Shown here piece after piece: positions 21,995-35,100 of a DNA stretch of 64,000 nt. How positions within the stretch are numbered: position 1 is the stretch's first letter; every line of letters starts with the position of its first letter. Source of the DNA: Monocercomonoides exilis (lineage: Eukaryota; Preaxostyla; Oxymonadida; Polymastigidae); NCBI GenBank assembly GCA_001643675.2, contig LSRY02000020.1:1047501-1111500 (forward strand), written 5' to 3'. The position numbers were made by a program, and so were the translations under genes. The notes under the pieces were generated by a model that worked only from the letters and a program-made list of their open reading frames with translations, was not told where the DNA came from and searched no databases.

Positions 21995-24900
21995 ATGGAA
22001 AATATATGTGATGAAACTAAAACCAAACTTGTTGATGAGTTGAAAATTTCTATATCAAATTCATTATTGGTTGTTTTTTTTATCCTATTATTTTTTCGAT
22101 TTTTTGTTGTATAATTTTTTTCAGGCAAGAGCCTTTGAAGACAATGTCAAACAGTTAAAGGAAGCGAATGCACAGTTCATTAATATTTCAAAGCATTGTG
22201 AAACAAAATTTGGACCAGGTTTTGCTTTTCTTTTTATTTATTTATTTATGATTAACTAATGAATTGAAACAAAATTACTTTGAGTTTACGAGAATCCAGT
22301 GAAAAAAAACAATTTCATTTCAAAAATAGCGTTCGAAAATTTCAACAATAATTTGTGGATTACATTTGTGAAAGTTGAAGAAGACGGAACACCGAAGAAA
22401 GATTTTCACCGATATTTTCTTTGTCCAGTTTGCAAAGATGGAATCAGCTGTGGAATATGCGGAAGAAAAAGCAGTCCTTCAATTTTGAATCACAAATGCG
22501 AATTACTAAAAACTAACTTTATAACAACTCTATTTAGACAAGCTGCGAGCAAAAATTCTTCAATTACTCAACATAACAATCACATATCTCCATCAATACC
22601 TATTCACGAGACGTTAGAAACACAATTTGTTTCGATGATCACAAAATGCAATATTTCGTTTTTATCCGCTTCATCAAAAGAATCAAATGAATTTTATTCA
22701 TCACTTATTCGAGCTGGGCAAGCCTATCCAACAGTAAATACAAAATCTATTTTCCCATATTTAACAAGGAGAAAGGTTTCATATTTAGTTTTGAAAGAAA
22801 AAGCAAAAGTGGAAAAGGAACGAAAAACAAAAATTACGAATTGTGGATTATGTGTAATGGTTGATGGTGCATTTGTAGCCCATAAACAGTGCACAGTTGT
22901 AACTGTTTGTCAATTATCTTTATTATCAACTCCTTTTTTTTGGGGAATTTTTCCTCCATGTTACAAAGCAGATGATTATTTGGTTTTATTTCAAAAATTA
23001 TCAAAAGATTTTTTTTCTTTTAATTCTATTATAAGAAGTTTTTGCACAGATGGGTTGGCAGCACAAAGAAAAGCTATAAATCTTTTAATTCAACAAAGTT
23101 TTACTGGATCTTCCTCTTCTCAAGCGACTCCAACAATAGAACCTGTTTTTATTTACTGCTGCAACCATTTGACGAACTTAGTAATTTCTTCATCATTCAA
23201 CAAAATAAAGTTTCTTTCGAAAATAAAATATTCTATCTTGGAATTTTCGGAAAGATCCCATACAAAAACATACAGATCAATTCTGAAGAAGGCCGTTCCT
23301 GCTTTTATTGCAACAAGATGGCACAGCTTGTTCCAAATATGCTCGTTTGTAAGAAAAAAGTTTGAAGCGATCGGAAAAGAAAAGCTGTTGCAATTGGATG
23401 AGCTGATTAATATTATGAAAACAGAAGTCATTCTTCATCCATTGCACAAGCTGCACTTGTTTTTTGAGAATGATCATACAAAACTGTGGCAAGTTTTTCC
23501 AGCTCTAATTCAATCAGTTTCATTTCTAATAAGTTTATCAAAACATAGCTTGTTCAAAGATTTGGAATGGCACAATGCGATAACAAACATTCTTGTTTTA
23601 TTACATAATTATTTTTTCATGGGAACTTATGGTCAAATAATTCCTTTAGCGTTTTCATTAACTCCCATTGGAATGCAATTGTACAGACTCAAAATGTTCA
23701 CTCAAAACTTTATAAATGTTTCAAATTACCAAGAAAAAGAAAAGGAGAAAAATCATACAGAGAATTCAACAAAAACAGTAAGTCTGGATGGTGCTTCTGA
23801 GTTACATTCTCTATCTTCAGATGCTTCAGACTTTTCTCCTCAAAATTTTGCCTCATTGCAATTATCTCAAAAAGTTTCGACAAACACGCAAAAAGCATAT
23901 TTATCAACAAACTCTGTATTGAATACCGAGGCTCAATTGTCAGCTTTGTCGCATTTGCAAAATCAAGATAATCATGTTGATAATCATTGTTTAACAATTG
24001 ACGGGTTTTTCCAAGCAAAGAATAATATTACATCAAGAGAATCGGAATTAATCAATAAAGAGTGTATTGCAAGTATTTTGGATTTGATACAGAAAATTGA
24101 AAATGATCAATTTGTTTTTTCTATTGAGAATAATATTATTTCAGGAGAAGAAGAAGCAGAAAGCGATTCAGAAGACGATGAACTTGGATTACTTCTGGCA
24201 GAAGAACTTGCCTCTGATGATATGTTCGAATTTGGATCTTCACGAAATTTTGAATCAGAAACAATTGCGAATGAAACTTCTAAAGAACGGCAGTGCTTTT
24301 CTCCTCTTCCTCCTCCTCTTCGTCGTCGTCTTCTTCTTCCTCGGCATCTGCCTCAGTCTCTGCTTTATCTTCATCCTCTTCCTCATCCTTGCTATCACCA
24401 GCTTCATCCTTATCTTCTTCAAATTGTCAACTTTTATGTTTCAACAGCTCTTTCTCGCAAGAGATTAACTCCGAAGTTTCCTCGACATTGACATTTAACG
24501 ATACAAGTGAGCCACATTCGATTGATTTTGAACTAAGAAATTCATCTTGTGCTTTCGAAGACAATTCTGAAGAAAATGATGATGAACAAGAAATGGATAT
24601 CAGCGTGCATGATGAAAATGAAGTTGAACTTCTTTTCTCGACAAGAAAGATTGAATTGTGCAATGAATTATCTTTTGAAAAAGAAATGGAAATATTGAAG
24701 AACATAGAAAATTACTTAACAGCCGATTGGTATTCACGATTATTTGAAGCTTTCTCGAAGTACACAAGAAAATCAATTCGACACCTGGAAGAAAAATACA
24801 TAAATGGATGCTTATTAATTTTTCAAAGGTTTTTGAAATCAAGCCCAGAAAGTGTGATTGAAAAAGACTCAGAAGTTTTTTACAGGGCCTTTTCCTCCTA

Positions 24901-25063
24901 CGGAGATCTGCAAATGGTTTTCTCAGGACTCTGCTTGACTCTGATCTGTTCTCCTTGCAGCGAAGCAAGTTGCGAACGAATCATATCCAAAATGAGATTC
25001 ATTCTCGGTGATAAACGTTTTCCAATAAGCATTCAGACGCTGGATGCTCTCCTTAGAATATAA
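21995..25063 (+). pseudogene. hAT transposase gene, element 1 (nearly intact, one frame slip)
   Basis: Exon 1 is 21995-22069 (25 codons), exon 2 is 22125-22218 (94 nt), and exon 3 starts at 22300. The introns are 55 and 81 bp, GT-AG. Exon 3 begins with a BED-like zinc finger: 'YFLCPVCKDG', 'CGICGRKS', then 'NHKC'. The hAT catalytic core follows, with Asp in 'VMVDGAF' (near 22862) and Asp in 'RSFCTDGLAAQ' (near 23045). The C-terminal hAT dimerisation motif 'SPCSEASCERIISKMRFIL' lies near 24950-25010. The only break found is a shift of frame in the TCN/CTN tract at about 24290-24420, where the Arg/Leu/Pro reading gives way to poly-Ser; the catalytic Glu lies downstream in the shifted frame. The slip may be a real mutation, repeat polymorphism or a sequencing error. 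A decayed sister copy lies at 42060-44991. Confidence 0.85.
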
Positions 25064-25746
25064 TGCTTCTCTTTTTTTAATTTAAACAAAACAAAAAAAA
25101 AATCCAAATATTTTCATTCTATGAAAAACTTTTAACTTGATTATTCATTTCATCAATTATTCCTGTAACAATACACAAACATTTGGAAATGAAGTTTGTA
25201 TTTTTTTTTCTTAATAATCTTTTATTAATCAAACATAAATGAAAAAAAAATGTTCTTTTGAAAAATTGCAAAGATAGTGCATTAGATGAAGAAGGTTGAA
25301 TCAACGAATTCAACAACTGAAATTAGTTCACAAATTCATCAACAATCTATTTGGTATTATTTTCCTTCAGTTATTATTTTTTTTGTTTCTAATTATTTCC
25401 ATTTTGATAGAATCAATCCTTTACATAGCTGAATATATTTTGGTTAACTTATAGGCTTTATCTTCACAGTCGATGCTAACATTTATTTTCTTATCTTTTC
25501 CATGTCAAGATCTTATTCCAAATCTTCGTTCTTTATTTACTCTTCTTTTATTTCATTCTATTTTAAAATTCACCTCTCCTTTTCTTTATTCCGTTTCTCT
25601 CCTTCTCCTGTTTCTCTCTCTCACTCTCTTGTATCACATTCGTTGTTAAGTTTTCCTCTTCCCTTTTCAACTTTCATCAATTAATTTAAAATCTATGCGG
25701 AAGTGTTGGAAGGGGATTTTAGTTTAGAGGAAATGAAATTGAAAGC
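25064..25746. other. Spacer after hAT element 1
   Basis: AT-rich with a T/C-rich stretch near 25500-25680. No recognised gene. The 3' terminus of the hAT element should lie here, but I cannot identify it. Confidence 0.4.
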
Positions 25747-28700
25747 TTAAGTCAGATTTGTGAGAAGAATGGATGATGATAAAGAAGAAGAAGAAGAAGA
25801 AGAAGACAGAGCTGAATGTGTTGGGATGACGACTAGCAGAAGTGATGAAGAAAGAGAACTTGCTGAATGTGGAATGGAAAAAGAAGAAGGCAGGAAAGGC
25901 ACCATGAAAGGAGGAAGCAAAGAAATTGGCAGTGTTAATGAAAGTGACTGTGTGGGAGAGGGCAAGAAGAGGGGCAGTGCTGCACACTGCTCCAAATCAG
26001 AGCGAGGAGTGGAAGATGAGGCAGAGATAAAGGAAGCAGAAGCAGAAGGGGAAGGGGAAGGGAAAGAGATTGACTTATCAGAAGACGTGCTAAAAATAGT
26101 GGATTTAGTAGAGGATTTGGACAGAGAGATTGGAGAAACAAAAGAAGGATAAAGAGATAAGTGAGAAGAAAGCGGGTGAAGGAAAGGTGGAATGTCCAGC
26201 CTGGTTGGATATGGTGTCAGGGGTGGCTGGAGCAGCAGCTGTGGATGAGCCATCGCAGCTGCTGTTGAAGCAGAAGCAGTAGAAGGAGAAGCATACGAAG
26301 CAGAAGCAGCCATCACTGCCTGTGCCGAGACAGAGTTTATCTGGTTCATCAGCCTGTGGAACATCTCACTCTTTTCTCTCCGTGTTTTCTTCTCATTCGT
26401 TTCCTTTGACGTGTTCTCAGCCATCGATCCAAATAAAAATGACAGACTTCCATGCGAAGAAAAAGGAGGAGGAAGATGAGTTTGTTGCTGTTGCTGTTGT
26501 TGTTGCGGAATGTTCTGCTTTTGATTTTGTTGTGAAAGATGAGGAAGTGATGGAGAAGGCATTTCAATCTCGTGCATCGAAGGCAGCCTCGCCAGGCTGA
26601 ACTGGTTGTGTGGAATAAGAGATGACCCAGAAAGAGTGTTGGCTTGGTGGAGTGGTGACTCAACTGTGGCTGTGAGTTGATGTCGTTTTAAATTTGCATT
26701 CCAACTTGAAATTGAGCTTGCATTCATATTTGAATTCATATTGGGACTTGCTTGTTCACATTGTGCTTCCAAGCCACTGGTGTTTCCGTTGTTGCTGTTG
26801 ATATAATCAAAAGCTGCTGTAACAACTGTGTGAGAAGCAGTCGAAGCATCCGAAGGAGACGTCTTGCCCATCTTCTGACTCACTGGATGTTGTCTGACCA
26901 CTTTCAACGTGTTGTAATTGTTTCAATTCCCACAATTTCCCAGCAGCTCCAGAGAAAAATGTGAAAGCACTCTATCAACAGGCTTCGTGGTCGTCATCAG
27001 CTCAGTTGTCTCGTCTGTCGTGTCGCGCTGCACAAAACTCCTGACTTTTCTCCTTCTTCTCCCTCTAACCCCGTAATTCATCTTCTTCCTCTTCTTCTTC
27101 TGTGCTTTCCGGCTTCTTCTCGCACACTGCTTCATCTTCGTATACCGCGTCTCTGCTGCTATCTCGTTCAGAATCTGCTGCCCACTCTCTCTCTCTCTCT
27201 GCGCCTTCTTCATGTGCATATCCACGTCGTCTGTGTTGATTACTCTCACCAGAAATCTCTCGTCTCTGTTCTCAAAGTAATTCGTCAGATCCTCCTCGCT
27301 CTTAATCACGGCTGGAACACAGGCTCCTCTGCATACACGCTCTTCAAGTTAATTCCACTGAAGAACGCATGTCGCTTCACTGCCTCAGCCCCTTTGCTGC
27401 CAGCCACATCGACAAGGAGCGCACCTTTTGAGTTGTTGTTCTCTTCGATCTCGTTTGTTATGTTGTTGGCTGTGATGTCAACATACTGCGATGAGTGAGA
27501 AGAATGGGATGTTTGTTTCAATTGTGAGTTATGATACTAAGTCAAAAAGGAGTCAAGAAGCAGCTGCGGAGGCGGGGTGCGCTCTTGAAGGAGAAACGAA
27601 AAGAGAACGAGGCTGGCTCTGTTATCTCTGGGAGTTCTTTGAATGAAGGAGAGGGAGAGAAACGCTGAGGGATGCTGGTTGTGCAGTAGGTGGCAGAGAG
27701 AGAGATGGAGGTGGAGGGAGAAGAAGGGGAAAGGGAAGGAGACGAAGAATGAGATGGAGGTTAAGAAGAATGTGAAGAGCAAATGGAAACAGCGCAGGAA
27801 AGAGAAGAAGACTGAAATAGCTGGCAAGAAGACTTTGAAGAAAGAGGAAGAAGATATCCAGAAGAATTTGTGTTGGAATTGGAGTTTTGGCTGGAAGGAG
27901 ATGAAAACGAAGATGAAGATGAAGAAGAGGAATAAAAAGGAGAAGAAAAAGATGGTGCTTGTGAAACAGAAGAGACAGAAATCACAATGGGAGGCTGTGG
28001 AGTGGATGTATTATTCACACACGACAACTCCAGTGTGACTGTCGAGTTCTTTGGAGTGAAGCCCAATGGAGAAGATAACACATTAGTTGTGGTGATTGCA
28101 GAAATAGCAGAAACAGAAACAGAAGAGGAAGAAGATGATGAAGAAAAAGTTGAAAAAGTAGAGAAAGAAGGAAGAGGAGGATGAGGTTGAAGAGGTTGAA
28201 GAGGAGAAAGAATAGTTGTTGATTGCACCTGTGAAGATGGCGATACATTCAGAATACGATGAAATGGAAGTGAAAAGGCAAAATCAAAGAAAATAGATTT
28301 TTCTTTGCTTTTTTCTGGTTCTGTTCCTGTTTTGCTTTGTATTTCCTTCGCATTCTCAGTTAAATTTCTTTGTGTGTTTGTAAATTATAGTTCTGATTTG
28401 TTTCTCCTTCGTCAATGCTTTCATCAGACAATAACACAATCATCAATGGCTCCTTTGTAGTTCATTTGGGATAAGTCTTTTCATTCCTGCTGTTAAGGCT
28501 TTCCTGCGCCTTCTTCTTCATTTCTCTTGTTTTTCTGCTCTTTTTGCATCTTTCTCTGTTTGACTTTCCTTCTGTTATTATTTCCATTCTCGTTTTCACT
28601 GTAGCTGTTATCACTGCAATTACAACGAAGATTCGTCTCTTCTTTTTTCTCTTCTTCTTCACTCTCATCATTATCTCCATCACCATCATGTCTTGCTTCT

Positions 28701-29400
28701 TCCTCTTCTTTCTCATCATTGTTATCAAGCTGAATAACTTATGTTTCCACCTTATAACAATCATGTCATATTTTCCTCCTCCAATTAGTTCAAAATTGAA
28801 CTGCAAAAGAAACTTGTTCCACATATGATATTTCAAAAAGACAGAAGAATCAAAGAACTCTTTCACTTCATTGAGAGGTTCACCACTTTTTTCTCCTCAT
28901 TTTCCTTCTCTCTTCTTTTTCTCCAAAATTCCTGGAAAATTGACTCTCGCTAATTTCAAGGAATTCCTCCGAAGTGGGAATTTCTCCATCGGTAGATTCT
29001 GTACGCGATGGAGAAATGGTTGCGTAATGTGATGAGAGACAAGTGCTTATGAGCAACTTACAGCCGCTGCTCCAGCCGATGGCGAGTCGTTAAAGAGAAG
29101 ATGGATGGAAGAGAAAAGGAAGAAGAGATAGAAGAAGTGGAAGTGGAAGGGGAAGGGGAAGGGGAAGTGGAAGAAGAAGAAGATACAGAAGTTAATGCTG
29201 ATGATGATTGAGCCTTACGATCGCAATGGTGACTTTGTGGGACGAATGTGAAGTGGGAGGTATTTTTGCAGTTCCTATGCTGATGGCGATTGGGGGAGTC
29301 TGTGTTGTGCAGAGGAGAAGTTGGAAGAATCAGCAGATGCTCAGACAAACATGTGTGTGTTTGGGATTCGGTGATGAACGGCAGCAGATTCAAAGGAGAT
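25747..29400 (-). pseudogene. Decayed gene with AGC/MAST-like kinase C-terminal tail and Ser-rich spacers
   Basis: The minus strand of this GC-richer island reads as one low-complexity gene interrupted by rare stops. Reading from high to low coordinate, there is a Ser/Thr/Pro-rich stretch (29393-29058), then 'GEPLNEVKEFFDSS' and 'LIGGGKYDM' (about 28880-28770), then Ser/Pro spacers (28228-27540). 'GSKGAEAVKRHAFFSGINL' (about 27400-27345) and 'IKSEEDLTNYFENRDERF' (about 27308-27255) follow; together they match the end of the kinase domain and the C-tail of AGC kinases, closest to the MAST/Greatwall pattern. A basic stretch and a Gln/Ser-rich tail reach 25747. A one-base frame change near 27309 and a TGA near 26925 break it. 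No HRDLKPxN or DFG motif was found, so the catalytic core is missing or unrecognisable. Unusual introns are an alternative explanation. Confidence 0.4.
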
Positions 29401-32127
29401 GAAAGAGAAGGAAAGGCAGGTGAACCAAACGAAGGAGAAGAAGAAGAAAAAGAAGAAGAAGAAAGGAAGGAAGATGAGGAATAAATTAAATAAATAAAGA
29501 TTATCCATCATTGCTCGCTTTGAGTCCATCTGAACTTTCCGGAGATGATAACATTGAAGGTACTCTTCTTCTGTGAACTTTGTGAATGTAATGTTCTCAT
29601 TGCTTTTAAAAAATTCTCATCTCTTGAATTTTTTTCAAAGTCCATTTAGACAGTCATTTTTCCACTTTGTGTTTATTTTTATCCTCCATCGCGTTTTTCA
29701 CTTTTTATTTCACTCCTAACATCTTTTCCTTCTCTTTCTCTTCATTTTCATAAAAATCAAATCGAATAGGCAACATTCATGATAAAAGTTACAGGTTGTG
29801 AGTTCGCAATGTTGCATCAACAAACATCAAACTCATTTTTTTCTGAAGAATCAGTGAGAGCAGATATTCATTCATGCATTGCTATGCTAACATTTGCAGA
29901 CAAGGAGTATTGTCTGAGTAATTAGTCAAGAACAATTCTTCACCATCATGTTTGCTTCAATTTTTTCTCTTCTTCGAAAGATTCTCTGAAGGAATTGGTT
30001 GCGATAAATTTATGATAAGTTTTTCAATGAGAATAAAAAGATAACGATAAAGAAATAATACTTATAATTTAATTCTTCACTGTTTCAACTCAAATCTCAA
30101 ACATCACAGGTTTAATAAGATCCTCATCTGTTTCTCATATTTTTCATATTCTTTTTGTATTGCTAATGCAATTCTTCTTTCACAATTATCCGTCTAACTT
30201 GAAAATGTTCGATAAAATAAACATCTTTATTGAAGATTAATTCAAAGAAACAAACTTTCTCATTCTTTAAGTATTTTTCCTATTTCAATTTAATGCAAAT
30301 ATATAGTTCATTTTTCTGAATGAAGTTAAAATAACAATAGTTCCAATGATGTTAAAATGGAAAAAAAAGTTGTAAAGATAAAAATTCACAACAAATTTAA
30401 GAACTGTTCGATTAATCTTTATTCATTGAAACATTAACTGGGTTTTATAGTTTTTCACACTTTCATTCTCTTTAACAATTATTATTTAAAATTTGAAATT
30501 TAAAAAAAAAACCAGATATTGCTATTTCAAATTCAATAAAGAACTTTTTGATTATTAAATTACAAGAATTTCGGAATATAAAAATTTGAGCGAAATGCAT
30601 TTATTCAATAGCACACAAATTCCTAGCTGTCTCGAGGTTAATTCAAATTTGTAAAAAAACAAACTTTCATGAATGACTCTTCTAATTTGAAGATCAATAA
30701 AAAAATACGATAGAAGTATTCACACTCTTTTCCAGTGTGTTGATTGCAACGAATTAGCTTTCTAAATATGACACAAAAACAATGTCACATTTTTTTTTAT
30801 TGCTGAATGAAAAAACATAAGTTCAGCAATTTTCTGTTTGGATAATAAGAATTTCGATGGGCAGATCGTTTTCAATAGTATTCCTTCTTCATTTTTTTAT
30901 AAATTGTTTTTATGAAACTCAAAAATCAATCGTGGCAAATTCGAAAATAAATTTATGGTTCATTCAAGTTATTAAAATTAATCAAAAATTGTCACTCTAA
31001 AAAATTATAAATTTAGTATAAATGACAATATTTATTAATATTTTGTCAAGAAACAATACAAAATAAAATTGAAAAGAAAATGAAAAATAAAACACTTAAA
31101 TAAAAAGTGAAATTATCTACTGACATTTCTGTTTTGTCACTGACAACCACAAGCACAATTTTTCTTTAGTGTAACACATGCTTAATTGACATCTTCCTAG
31201 GGTCAACTTTTTAATGGGACTTTTTCCCTTATTGGCACTTTTTTGTTTTTGACTGCCAACTTTCAACAAACGTTGATTGGCTTTTTTCACTTTGATACAA
31301 TGTTTTAACATGTTTTGAACAATTCATTAAAAGTTTGTTTTATTATTGAAGTTTGATTCTTATTGAGTTATTGCGTTTTTTCATATTTTTATAAAGTCTT
31401 TTTTCTCAGCGAACCAGACTTTCCCATAAAATGTGAAATACAGTTTCATAAACTGTTAACATTTATCTAACAACTTTTATATTCTTTTTTTTTCACAATC
31501 AATTTTTTCGTGATATTTTTGCATTTCATTTTTTTAAATGACATGCAATGACAAAACTGATTATTTCTTTGTTAATATAATAAAATGATAAAAATAAAAA
31601 TTTAATATGAAAAACAATTTCTTCAATAATGAAGTGTAATAAAAACAAAACATTTGGCATAATGGTATTATATCGAAGTTTTCAAAACTTTAATTTTTCT
31701 ATTGCAACATGGGTGATTTTTTTTGAAATCATAAAAAAAGATCAAAAATCGAAAAAATAAAAACTATTGTGGTATTTTTTGATCAAAGAGGTTAATTGAT
31801 TTATAGCAAGTATTTTATTTTTATTTCTGTAATATGTATTTGTTTTATTATTATATGCAAAAAAACACACCTTTTTTAATGTTTTTGTTGAAAAAGGATT
31901 TTAATGATCAAGTTCATTAAAAAAGTGCAAAATCAATCATTTAAAGAAAAATAGAAGTTTCAAGACTAAATGAACAGTACTAATAAATTTAAAAATAATA
32001 CAGATAGATATTAATATCCATAATTAGTTTTTTTAAAATTGGATGCAATGTTTTTTATATTTATTGATCTGAAACATCATCACCAAGTTCCTGCTCCAGC
32101 AGTTCATTCCAACGACTTTATAAAACA
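29401..32127. other. AT-rich spacer
   Basis: About 2.7 kb with no supportable gene. A 64-codon minus-strand frame at 31117-31311 is Lys/Gln/Leu-rich without a family signature. Near 31705-31790 lies 'CATGGGTGATTTTTTTTGAA' and 'GATCAAAAAT', the inverted counterpart of family F ends at 37386 and 41975, suggesting a third, reversed and degraded copy. Confidence 0.4.
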
Positions 32128-35100
32128 ATGAACAAAATGGAGGAGAAATTACAATCGAAGATCACAACAGAGTCAATTCCACTTTTCTTTCCTAATTATT
32201 CTTATGAAATGATATTCTGGCATTCTTCTTCATCCGCTGCCCATCTTTCTTCCGTTTCTGCTCTCCTTCATCTGAATCCCCCATTTGATAATGTTGCCCA
32301 TGCTGTATTCTTTTATCTCCAACACTTTTCTCTCCATTCATCTCATGACATCCTTTTATCGCTTCTCAAACGAAAAAAGAGCCATTAAGTTTTTTCTGCG
32401 AATTCACTTCGTTCATTTTCTTTATTATCTTCTCCTCTCAGTCAGCTCCCTCTTCTTCAACCACACGTTCATCAACGGTCTCACTTTTCACAACCACAAC
32501 ATATTCCACCTCACCTCTCTCGCAAACACCTTCTCCTTCAACTCCTTCAACAAGTTCAGCTGCACCATGAGCAGCGTCAACTTGGCACACAGAAATCAAA
32601 AAACTTCAGAATGTGGACTCTTTCCTGACATGAAGATCAGCCGGTTCTGCGTGATCGAAGAGGTGAACGAAGGAAGAGGAAGAGGAAGGAGAAGGAGAAG
32701 GAGAAGGAGGAATAAGGATATTTTGCCAATGAAAATGATAGAAATGTTAAATGTTATTCATTTAACTACAAATGACAAACAGATAGATACATGGAAATGC
32801 TGGGGAATAGTGAGAAAGAGACAGATCCTTCAATTATTGAGCTGACAGAAAAATTGTATTCTTCAATTTTCTCACAAAATGTTCCGATTTATCAGATTTT
32901 GGGAACATTTTCACTTGTCTCTTTCGGAATCTTCGCTTTGAACAAAAAAATTCCAAGTTATTCTCGAACTTTGATAGATGCTCTTCTTTCTCTTCCTCTA
33001 TTCATTCTTCTTTCTTCTTCTTTCTTCAACTGGAACAGCGTGCCTTTTAACTTCGCCATTCCAGAGGCGGAGAAGCGAAGAGAAGAAGATGGCAGGAGGT
33101 GATAAGCCTTCTTCATCTTCGTCTTTGTCATCATCGCCTGCGATTGATCCTTCGGATGCACCGATCTTGTCAGCATCATACACGTTGGCAACAGTAATGG
33201 ACGGTAAAGAAAGGCTGCTGAGATGAATTCGAGTTGCATGCGGCTGTCGTTGCTGCTGCTGTCGCCACGGGCATATGATGTGGTAATACGCTATATGCTG
33301 AGTGGGGTTGTTGGACATCCCTGTGATGAGGGGCTTTGGAGATGCTTTCTGTTTAGCAATTGGAGCAGATTCTTTCGTTTGCTGCTTCGATGTGAACGAA
33401 ATCTAAGAGCAAATATCTGTTCTGCAGTGGATGCGAATTCGTTCTTGAAGGTTACAATCTGTCTGTCCTTTCGCTGCTTCTATCTGCGACAGTGTTGATG
33501 GAGTTTTTATCACCGCAGTCGATGCGTCTTATAACGAAAATAGACGACGAGGTGATTGGGCGAGGGATAAAATGAAATGCAAGGAAGAAGCTGAAGAGAA
33601 GGGGATGGAGAAGGCGGTGCTGAGGATGGAAGATGTGGCTCTGTCACCAGCAGCTTTTACGCCAGCAGAACTTGTGGAGCGAGAAGAGGCAGAAGAGGAT
33701 AAGGGGGAAAAAGATGATGAGAAGGAAGAAGAAGAAGAAAGAAGAAATGGGAAATAAGAAGAAGAGGAAGAAATGAAGGAGATGAGTCGGAAAATGAAAA
33801 TGCTGAGAAAGTGAATAGCGTTTCAATAATTTGCTGCTGAATCCTTCTTCGATTTTTGATTTCAGGCAGAAAATCTAAGCAAAGTGTGGTTTGAATCGTT
33901 ACAGGTTTATTCTTCTTTTTTGTTGTTTTCATCATTTCTTTTGCTCCTCTTTCTTTCTGAGTCTTTCTAATGTCTTTGTCAAAGCCATCTCCTTCTTCTT
34001 CTTCTGTTTCCTCTTCTTCTTCTTCTTCTTCTTCTTCATCTTTCTCATTATCGATGCATTAATCTTTCAGACACAACGATCCCTTTTCATCTTTATCACA
34101 CACTAACTCATTTGCACTCCTCTTCTCATCCTTCTTCTCTCCCTTCCCCTCCTTCCCCTTCTTCTCCCCACCCACACGAATCCCCTGGCTAGCCACATAC
34201 GCTACATAGTTCAGAAGGATGCTCTATGGCTCAAACACATCCCTTGTCGCTGATACGTTGCTGCTTGCAAACACACCAGCATTGCCCAATCTACTCTTCC
34301 AGAGAATCGCACGAAAAATCGGCACAGTCACAAGCGGTGGCAGCGAGAAGGAAGAAATTGAAGAAGGAGATGAGAAGAAGGAGAGGAAGGAATTGAAGAA
34401 GGAGAAGAAGGAGAGGAAGAAGAAATGTTAGATAAGGAGGCAGAGCTTGGGAAAGATATGTCGAGTTATTTCTATTTGACTGAAAAGGAGTCTGTGGAGG
34501 GAGACGATGGAGGAAGGGGCTTCGGCGAAGTGACAACAAAAACAGAAGGGGCAGACAATGGGGCGTGTGGCAAGGGAGAAAAAGGAGGAGCAGCAAATGT
34601 CGATGAAGCTGTGATGTTTTGAGTGTGCAGCTGGGCATATGAGGGTGTGCTGCCGAACGAGTAAAATGTTTGCTGCTGTTCATCTTCATCGTCACCTCCT
34701 TCTTCTCTTCCCCTGTCCCTCCTCCTCCTTTCTGTTACTGCCTGTGGAAGCCCTGTGTCGAAAGCGTCAATTTGCGATGTGCAAAACTCGTCTTTCTCGT
34801 TCGTCTTCGTCTTCGCCTTAGGCTCTTCCTGCTGTCTTCCTTTATTCTGCACCGCGTTCATCTTGCTACTGTACTCCGCTCTCTTTGCCTCTTTCATTTG
34901 ATCGCGCACTCCTCGCTCTTTGCTCCTTGGTGGCGTCATAAAGTTAGTGGATCATTGCGATGTGCTGGCAGCCCCTTCTCTCTTCCACTGCCATTTCTCA
35001 TTCGATGCCCATTCACCTCATTCACTCTGTTTTGCACAGCTGGAGTGCGGAAGCCGTACGAAGTGCTGAAGCAGAGCAGAATGCGCCTCTGCGGAAGAAG

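Noticed and set aside
24290-24420. A small intron to explain the hAT frame change
   Set aside because: No GT...AG pair at sensible positions; a slip in the TCN/CTN repeat is simpler.
24097-24468. Alternative frame inside the hAT gene
   Set aside because: Overlaps conserved hAT coding in another frame; kept open by the TCN tract.
31117-31311. 64-codon Lys/Leu-rich minus-strand frame
   Set aside because: No family signature, in an AT-rich spacer.
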